Below, one piece after another: positions 15,430 to 19,801 of a stretch of DNA of 19,801 nucleotides (the first letter of the stretch is position 1; each line of letters starts with the position of its first letter). The DNA is from Cytophagia bacterium (GTDB taxonomy: Bacteria > Bacteroidota > Bacteroidia > UBA7662): positions 1 through 19,801 of the forward strand of contig RFOZ01000020.1 of assembly GCA_009926405.1 (NCBI GenBank), written 5' to 3'. A program made the position numbers and the translations under genes. The notes beneath the pieces were generated by a model. It saw only the letters and a program-made list of their open reading frames with translations, was not told where the DNA came from and ran no database searches.

Positions 15430-16188
15430 ATGAGGCTTTTTGACCCTTTTGGGAACCCTCTGCTTATCAAACGGTTGATGTTTGGGGTCTTCGGCTCTTT
15501 TTTCTACATAGGTTTATGTGTCATCAACCGCCTCCGTATCGAAGGAAGTGATAAGATTCGCAAATTACCAGCCCAGAATGTTCTCTTTGTTTCCAATCAC
15601 CAGACCTATTACCGGGATGTCATGGCCATTTTTCATTCGATATGTGCCGCCAAGTGGGGTTACGGGCGGCGTTTGTGGGCTCCCTTTTATTTGTTGTGGA
15701 CCCCGGCCCGCTTGTATTATGTGGCGGCGACCGAAACCATGAAAAAAAGCGGGCTCTTGCCCTGGCTGTTCAGCCTGGCGGGGGCCGTTACGGTCAAGCG
15801 TTCCTGGAGAGATGCCGGTCAGGAAGTTCAGCGTCAGGTGGATGTTTCCGAGGTGGATAAAATTTACAGGGCTTTGGATTTTGGATGGGTTCTTACGTTC
15901 CCTCAGGGAACAACCAAGCCCTATGCTGAAGGCCGAAGGGGCGTCGCTCAGATTATTAAGGACCAACAACCGGTGGTGGTTCCGGTGGTTATTGACGGAT
16001 TTCGTCGCGCTTTTAACAAAAAAGGTCTTTTACTCAAAAAAAGAAACGTAGACCTAACGGTCACCTTCAAGGATCCCCTTGAATTGGACTATACAGCGAG
16101 CAAGGATCAGATTATTGCCCAAATCATGGACGCCATTGAGCAGAGCGATCGCTACCGTTTCCCCCATTATAGTCCTTCCCTAAAGTAA
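15430..16188 (+). CDS. PlsC-like lysophospholipid/1-acylglycerol-3-phosphate acyltransferase
   Basis: A 252-residue membrane-associated acyltransferase. The ATG at 15430 is chosen; a TTG directly before it is possible. A hydrophobic stretch (about 16-32) precedes the catalytic block VSNHQTYYRD (His57, Asp63). Here His and Asp are separated by five residues instead of the common four, which I believe is usual in this Bacteroidota subgroup. The second block is FPQGTTKP (for FPEGTRS), followed by GRRGVAQI and VVVPVVIDGF. It would transfer an acyl chain onto a lysophospholipid or related lipid. A TATTTTGG box (15392-15399) with TTTG at 15372-15375 is a weak promoter candidate in the divergent 122-bp gap. 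The last 65 bp overlap the convergent AlbA_2 gene. Confidence 0.85.
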   Translation: MRLFDPFGNPLLIKRLMFGVFGSFFYIGLCVINRLRIEGSDKIRKLPAQNVLFVSNHQTYYRDVMAIFHSICAAKWGYGRRLWAPFYLLWTPARLYYVAATETMKKSGLLPWLFSLAGAVTVKRSWRDAGQEVQRQVDVSEVDKIYRALDFGWVLTFPQGTTKPYAEGRRGVAQIIKDQQPVVVPVVIDGFRRAFNKKGLLLKKRNVDLTVTFKDPLELDYTASKDQIIAQIMDAIEQSDRYRFPHYSPSLK

Positions 16189-16864
16189 AGAACTCTTCTT
16201 TTTCGTGGGTGTGCAGGGTGATGAGGCCCGCACGTGTCAATTGCAAAAGCATACGATGGGCACGGCCAGCCGATAAATTGAACATCTTGCGGCATTCCTG
16301 AACCTGAATACGGGTGTGATTGCGTAGGTATTCCAGGAGGGCTTGTTCGCGGCTTCCAAATTCCAGGAGGGGCTCATTTTCATCCTCGTCTTGATTTTGT
16401 AACATCTTGATGCTCATGGGAGAAGCTAACAAGCATTGGTCACCGCTGCGGAGGTACACCTCCCATACACCCGCTTCGCCTAGGTTTCGAACCGGTTTGT
16501 CTTTTGCCTCTGCAATCCGAACCACCAAAATTTCCTTGAGGCCAATCCGAACGGTGGTAAAGTGGAGCTGAACCTCCGGCTGGCAAAAATGCCGAGCAGC
16601 TCCCAAGAGCATTTCACTTTCATCGGCGGCACGAATGTTACGAAGGCTGCGGTTATCTCGAACGCCAACCAGCAAACGCCCGCCTTCTGCGTTGGCAAAG
16701 GCCGCCAGTGTGCGGGCAATTTTGCGTGAGGAAGTAATGGTCTCCTTGAAATCCTGGCGACGATTTTCGCCCTCTTCGATCCAACGATACAGCTGCACGG
16801 CGGTGATTTCACTTTCCTGATCCCATGGGTTAGGGGTCGTATGGTGGCCGGGCAGGGATTTCAT
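16124..16864 (-). CDS. AlbA_2 (Schlafen-type) putative DNA-binding protein with C-terminal winged helix
   Basis: A 246-residue protein from the ATG at 16864; the frame continues upstream to 16957, but that extension runs into the neighbouring ATL gene and has no family resemblance. Residues about 30-145 are the AlbA_2 domain: EGENRRQDFKETI, KIARTLAAFANAEGGRLLVGV, ILVVRIAEAKDKPV and WEVYLRSGDQCLLAS. Residues about 172-228 form a winged helix (SREQALLEYLRNHTRIQV...RAHRMLLQLTRAGLI). Such proteins are usually annotated as ATP-binding or regulatory; their role is poorly defined. The final 20 residues (Gly/Asn/Ser-rich) lie wholly in the 65-bp overlap with the acyltransferase gene and beyond the recognisable domains. 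It is 68 bp downstream of the ATL gene on the same strand. Confidence 0.8.
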   Translation of the reverse strand: MKSLPGHHTTPNPWDQESEITAVQLYRWIEEGENRRQDFKETITSSRKIARTLAAFANAEGGRLLVGVRDNRSLRNIRAADESEMLLGAARHFCQPEVQLHFTTVRIGLKEILVVRIAEAKDKPVRNLGEAGVWEVYLRSGDQCLLASPMSIKMLQNQDEDENEPLLEFGSREQALLEYLRNHTRIQVQECRKMFNLSAGRAHRMLLQLTRAGLITLHTHEKEEFFTLGKDYNGGNGSDRSAQWRP

Positions 16865-16932
16865 TCGTTCGGTTGGATAGGGTATTCGGGCAGCTCCAAG
16901 GTTGGTGGGTTCACAGGAACGGTGGCCCTGAA

Positions 16933-17271
16933 TTACAGGAGGGATTCGGGGTTCCAAAACAAACGCTCAAAATCGCAGATCCGGTCTTCGACGACTTGAA
17001 TATTTTCGGCGGCCAGCAGATCGGTCATGGGTTTTTGAGGGTCAAAGTGATGTTTTCCGCTGAGAAGCCCGGTTCGGTTGACCACTCGATGGGCGGGTAC
17101 CGCGGGTTGGATAGCATGGCAGGCATTGAGGGCGTAACCCACGGCCCGAGCACTGCGCCCGCTACCCAAAAAGCGAGCAATAGCCCCGTAGGTGGTGACG
17201 CGTCCGGGCGGTATGAGCCGAACGACCTCGTAAACGCGCTCAAAAAAATCCTGGTCCATACGGTCTTGCAT
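16933..17271 (-). CDS. Alkyltransferase-like protein (ATL), MGMT-fold DNA-lesion binder lacking the acceptor Cys
   Basis: A 112-residue protein covering only the C-terminal DNA-binding domain of O6-alkylguanine-DNA alkyltransferases. VYEVVRLIPPGRVTTYGAIARFLG and the ARAVGYAL recognition helix with its arginine finger are present. The active-site motif reads PAHRVVN: Ala60 stands where the transferase has Cys (PCHRV). It therefore should bind O6-alkylguanine but not repair it directly; known ATLs flag such lesions for nucleotide excision repair. ATG 17259 (residue 5) is an alternative start, and may be preferable because a GAACTTTG box lies directly before 17271. It diverges from the unknown gene at 17306, 34 bp away. 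Confidence 0.9.
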   Translation of the reverse strand: MQDRMDQDFFERVYEVVRLIPPGRVTTYGAIARFLGSGRSARAVGYALNACHAIQPAVPAHRVVNRTGLLSGKHHFDPQKPMTDLLAAENIQVVEDRICDFERLFWNPESLL

Positions 17272-17305
17272 GCAAAGTTCAAGGGTCGAGCTTTATGTTT
17301 AACCC

Positions 17306-17947
17306 ATGTCGTGGATTTTGGGGAATACCGATCGTCTGATGGATGCTCGCTTTGCGGCGGCGGCTGGTGCCGAACGTTTGGTTTTGCAAATGGATGCCGC
17401 CGACCCGGGGGCTTGGAACGAGATCAGCGGTTGGGTCGCCGGCTTGGATTTGTGGTTGCTGGCAACACCTGCATTGGCCGCGGTCGGTCCAGGATTTAAC
17501 GAGCATTTTTTGGAATGCAAGGGTATTTTTTGCAGGGATTTGGTTGTTTGGGATGCAATGGAAGGCCTGTTCGATGGCCCAGCGATGCAAGACCTGGGTT
17601 GGGCCTTCGAGTTGAGTCCTGATGTTTTGGGTCGTATTCGGAGCCGTGGTGGATGGGGACCCCGTAGACCGGATTGGATGGTTATGGACCCGTGGGCGGT
17701 GGAGCCAGACGATACCGCCTTGATAAAAACGGGTTCAGGCCCTAATATGCCTTGGTTTGCCTTGGTTCCGGTGAACCAAGAAGCGGATGAGGGGAGTGTT
17801 CAACGGTTGAGTCAGCGGTTGGATGTTTTGGCCGAAAAAACTGGTTCGGCCTGTGCAGGCTTGTATTTCCAGGCCACGCCCGGTCAGGATGCGGATTATG
17901 TTAGGGTGGAGGATTGGGTGCAGGCTTTGGAGGATCGATTCCTCTAA
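17306..17947 (+). CDS. Unknown protein, possibly a (beta/alpha)-barrel
   Basis: I do not recognise this 213-residue soluble protein. It has no signal peptide or membrane segment and is rich in Trp, Asp and Ala. The opening WILGNTDRLMDARFAAAAGA followed by ERLVLQMDA resembles the first beta-alpha-beta unit of TrpF-like barrels (a CGI...DA..A...GAD pattern), and hydrophobic strands recur (LDLWLLATP, DWMVMDPW, MPWFALVPV, SACAGLYFQATP). The phosphoribosylanthranilate isomerase catalytic Cys/Asp pair is not evident, so I do not assign that function. A TATGTTTA box (17294-17301) ends 4 bp before the ATG. Its stop shares bases with the stop of trmB on the other strand (CTAA, 17944-17947). The coding call rests on the long clean frame fitted exactly between neighbours. 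Confidence 0.75.
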   Translation: MSWILGNTDRLMDARFAAAAGAERLVLQMDAADPGAWNEISGWVAGLDLWLLATPALAAVGPGFNEHFLECKGIFCRDLVVWDAMEGLFDGPAMQDLGWAFELSPDVLGRIRSRGGWGPRRPDWMVMDPWAVEPDDTALIKTGSGPNMPWFALVPVNQEADEGSVQRLSQRLDVLAEKTGSACAGLYFQATPGQDADYVRVEDWVQALEDRFL

Positions 17948-18642
17948 GCCCATCGTGCCCGAACATAATGAATCGGCATGCCTTGGGCCATGTACCGTGA
18001 TTCATAGGTTGTGAGAACCGAAAGGGTTTCTTGTTCTTGTAAATTTCGTTGGGCTATTTTATCGGGATGATGAACATCCCGAATGCATTGTTCAAGCGTC
18101 AGTCCGTTGTCTCTCCATGCTTCCAGGGTGTAATCAAACAAAGGTGCGTTATCGGTTTTGAGATGCAGCAGCCCCCCTTTTTGTAACACTTTACGGTATT
18201 TTTTTAGAAAGGCCGGACTGCTCAGTCGTTTTTTTTCACGGCTTTCGCGGGGTTGGGGGTCCGGGAAGGTGATCCAGATTTCGGAAACTTCGCCTTCCCC
18301 AAAATACATTTCGATGTCCTCCAGCCTGGTTCGCAAAAAGCCGGCGTTGTTTAGGCCAAGGGCTTCGATTTGTTTGGCACCATGCCACATCCTTGCTCCT
18401 TTGATATCCGCCCCCAGCCATAGGCCGTCGGGTTTTTTGGAGGCTACGCCCACCGTCCACAGGCCGGTCCCGCAGCCCAGCTCCAGGATCAGCGGGGGCT
18501 CTTGGTTTTGGGAAGGTGGGATTGATAGCACTTCGGGGTTTTGCAAGCGCTCCCGCCAGGTCCATGCCGCATCCGGGGGATGCTCCCAAACCCGGGGCAT
18601 GCGTGCCATTTCGGCAAAATGCAAAAGCTTGCGCCGTGACAA
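17944..18642 (-). CDS. trmB: tRNA (guanine-N7-)-methyltransferase TrmB
   Basis: A 232-residue SAM-dependent enzyme that makes m7G46 in the tRNA variable loop. The SAM motif ELGCGTG is at 54-60, GADIKGARMWHGAK at 78-90, and the family signature ITFPDPQPRESREKKRLSSPAFL around 124-146 contains the catalytic-loop Asp. The C-terminal ESRYMAQGMPIHYVRAR region is also typical. The start is a TTG giving MSRRKLLHFAEM, the usual RRKL..FAE opening; no upstream ATG is available because pdxJ ends 7 bp before. It is last in the operon with the Fe-S carrier gene and pdxJ. Confidence 0.95.
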   Translation of the reverse strand: MSRRKLLHFAEMARMPRVWEHPPDAAWTWRERLQNPEVLSIPPSQNQEPPLILELGCGTGLWTVGVASKKPDGLWLGADIKGARMWHGAKQIEALGLNNAGFLRTRLEDIEMYFGEGEVSEIWITFPDPQPRESREKKRLSSPAFLKKYRKVLQKGGLLHLKTDNAPLFDYTLEAWRDNGLTLEQCIRDVHHPDKIAQRNLQEQETLSVLTTYESRYMAQGMPIHYVRARWA

Positions 18643-18649
18643 ACGGAAA

Positions 18650-19387
18650 TCAGGAAAAGGGCTTTCTATCCAAGGCCCTACGATAGAGCCTTACCGTGTT
18701 TTCGAGACCCAAATACAAAGCATCAGCCACCAAGGCATGCCCGATGGAGACTTCGTGCAAGAGCGGGAGCTGGGTGTGCAAGAAGGCAAGATTGGATAAA
18801 TTCAGATCATGACCCGCATTCACGAGCAGGTTACAATCCAGGGCTCGTTGGTAGGTGGCCAGGTAGGGTTCGATGCCGTTTTTGGCCTCCATTTTTGATT
18901 CGTAACAACGGGCATAGCCTTCGGTGTACAATTCAACGGCCTGCGCCCCCAGTTCAGCGGCTTGTTCTGCATGCCGGGGGTTGGGGTCTATAAAAATGGA
19001 AACACGAATACCGGCGGCGCAAAGTTGTTGGATGAGCGGGCGCAATCGGTTACCGTCTTGATCCAAATCCCACCCATGATCGGAGGTCTTTTGGAGGGGG
19101 TGATCGGGCACCAAGGTTGCTTGGGCAGGACGGACTTCCAGAACCAAATCCATAAAGGACGATTCCATGGGATTGCCTTCTACATTCAATTCCGTACGCA
19201 AAGACTGTCGAAGAACCCTAACATCATCGGTCCGTATGTGGCGGGCATCCGGCCGTGGATGAACCGTGATGCCATCGGCCCCAAATCGTTCGCAATCCAA
19301 GGCAAACTGGAGCGGATCGGGCACGCCGTGGTCTCTGCTATTACGCAGCAGCGCTATTTTGTTGACGTTAACACTGAGGCGGGTCAA
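18650..19387 (-). CDS. pdxJ: Pyridoxine 5'-phosphate synthase PdxJ
   Basis: A 245-residue TIM-barrel enzyme that condenses 1-deoxyxylulose 5-phosphate with 3-amino-2-oxopropyl phosphate to give PNP in the DXP-dependent B6 pathway. Diagnostic segments are LSVNVNKIALLRNSR (1-17), GADGITVHPRPDARHI (36-51, with the catalytic His), TELNVEGNP, TLVPDHP, ELYTEGYA, VNAGHDLNLSNL and EVSIGHALVADALYLGLENTV near the C terminus. The start is a TTG that overlaps the stop of the upstream Fe-S carrier gene as TTGA (19384-19387); there is no in-frame ATG nearby. That overlap points to coupled translation. Confidence 0.96.
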   Translation of the reverse strand: MTRLSVNVNKIALLRNSRDHGVPDPLQFALDCERFGADGITVHPRPDARHIRTDDVRVLRQSLRTELNVEGNPMESSFMDLVLEVRPAQATLVPDHPLQKTSDHGWDLDQDGNRLRPLIQQLCAAGIRVSIFIDPNPRHAEQAAELGAQAVELYTEGYARCYESKMEAKNGIEPYLATYQRALDCNLLVNAGHDLNLSNLAFLHTQLPLLHEVSIGHALVADALYLGLENTVRLYRRALDRKPFS

Positions 19388-19710
19388 AGCGAGAAGCTCT
19401 CACCGCAGGCACAGGATCTGGCGGCGTTGGGGTTGTTAAAATGAAAGCCCTTGCCGTTGAGACCATCGCTAAAGTCCAGTTCCGTACCAACGAGGTAAAC
19501 CAGACTTTTTTTGTCGCAAAGCAGGTGAACCCCTTGGTCCTCAAAGCGTTGGTCTTCCGGTAGGGGCTCGGCTTCAAAATCCATACGATAACTGAGACCG
19601 GAGCATCCGCCACTGAGGACCGAAATCCGCAGGTAGGATTTACCGGCTTGTTCGGGTTCCTGGAGGAGGGTTCGAACTTTGTCGGCGGCTTTGGGTGAAA
19701 CTTGAATCAT
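19384..19710 (-). CDS. A-type iron-sulfur cluster carrier (IscA/SufA/ErpA family)
   Basis: A 108-residue scaffold or carrier that delivers Fe-S clusters to apo-enzymes. The three cluster ligands are at the expected positions: Cys36 in SGGCSGLSY, and Cys100 and Cys102 in SCACGESF. The ATG at 19710 gives MIQVSPKAADKV, the usual start; a GTG 9 bp upstream extends the frame but is less likely. The member type (IscA, SufA or ErpA) cannot be decided from sequence alone, because no isc or suf neighbours are in view. It is first in the operon with pdxJ and trmB. A promoter box lies 8 bp before the ATG. Confidence 0.93.
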   Translation of the reverse strand: MIQVSPKAADKVRTLLQEPEQAGKSYLRISVLSGGCSGLSYRMDFEAEPLPEDQRFEDQGVHLLCDKKSLVYLVGTELDFSDGLNGKGFHFNNPNAARSCACGESFSL

Positions 19711-19718
19711 GGTTCTCA

Positions 19719-19752
19719 CAAAATTAGGGCCTGCCAGGGGAATCCTTGCAAA
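19719..19752 (-). promoter_or_regulatory. Promoter candidate of the Fe-S carrier-pdxJ-trmB operon
   Basis: On the minus strand, TAATTTTG (19726-19719) is an exact TAnnTTTG match, with TTTG (19752-19749) 22 bp upstream as the -33 element. The box ends 8 bp before the ATG at 19710, so the leader would be a few bases at most. The remaining bases to the window end show nothing I can assign. Confidence 0.45.
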
Positions 19753-19801
19753 GCAATGGCGTTATTTTGCAGACAGCGACCACCATGCCCATCCCCCCGC
19801 C

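Noticed and set aside
16865..16957. 31-residue N-terminal extension of the AlbA_2 protein
   Set aside because: It overlaps the ATL gene and precedes the recognisable domain by a long unrelated stretch; ATG 16864 is adequate.
16933..17271. Active methylated-DNA-protein cysteine methyltransferase
   Set aside because: The acceptor Cys is Ala (PAHRV) and the N-terminal domain is absent.
17306..17947. trpF (phosphoribosylanthranilate isomerase)
   Set aside because: Only the opening resembles TrpF; the catalytic residues and phosphate-binding motifs are not apparent, and no trp genes are near.
19767..19801. Possible start of a divergent + strand gene at the window edge
   Set aside because: Only a few codons are visible and they are dominated by Pro/Cys from a C-rich stretch; not enough to support a gene.

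Overview
The window looks like a compact chromosomal segment of a member of the Bacteroidota with moderate GC. Three things support this. The B12-uptake locus pairs a TonB-dependent receptor with a BtuG-like surface lipoprotein. Several genes are preceded by TAnnTTTG-type promoter boxes, and strong Shine-Dalgarno sites are scarce. The protein families (IcmF, CtlX-type hydrolase, MetG with a KISTS loop, MJ1255-like glycosyltransferase) fit the phylum. The order cannot be fixed from the sequence. I saw no tRNA, rRNA, CRISPR array, insertion sequence or phage gene, so this is mostly housekeeping DNA.

Left part (1-4417, + strand): the 3' part of a membrane-anchored TPR protein gene, broken by two frame-changing lesions, one of them an exact 10-bp tandem duplication. 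Next comes a cobalamin riboswitch controlling a two-gene operon, a BtuB-like TonB-dependent receptor and a BtuG-like beta-propeller lipoprotein, which together should capture and import B12.

Middle (4414-13239): on the minus strand lie a CtlX/amidinotransferase-type hydrolase and a short-chain dehydrogenase in one operon. A small secreted cysteine-containing protein of unknown function is divergent from them. Next is the large fused B12-dependent mutase IcmF (minus), divergent from methionyl-tRNA synthetase (plus), then an AraC-type regulator (minus) with a perfect 16-bp palindrome just upstream of its start codon. IcmF needs the cofactor that the left-hand operon should import.

Right part (13368-19710): a translationally coupled minus-strand pair, an LpxH-like metallophosphoesterase then a glycosyltransferase, diverges from a PlsC-like acyltransferase; these suggest envelope lipid work. 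The acyltransferase overlaps tail to tail by 65 bp with an AlbA_2/winged-helix protein, which lies downstream of an alkyltransferase-like protein (MGMT fold with Ala in place of the acceptor Cys). An unknown protein (17306-17947) follows. The window ends with a minus-strand operon, A-type Fe-S carrier, pdxJ and trmB, with TTG starts at the two internal genes.

The most interesting features are at the level of expression. TAnnTTTG-like boxes end only 4-8 bp before the chosen start codons of metG, icmF, the secreted protein, the Fe-S carrier and the unknown 17306 gene, which suggests leaderless or nearly leaderless transcripts. TTGA start/stop overlaps occur twice, and two convergent gene pairs share stop-codon bases. 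I did not find a clearly new multi-gene system.
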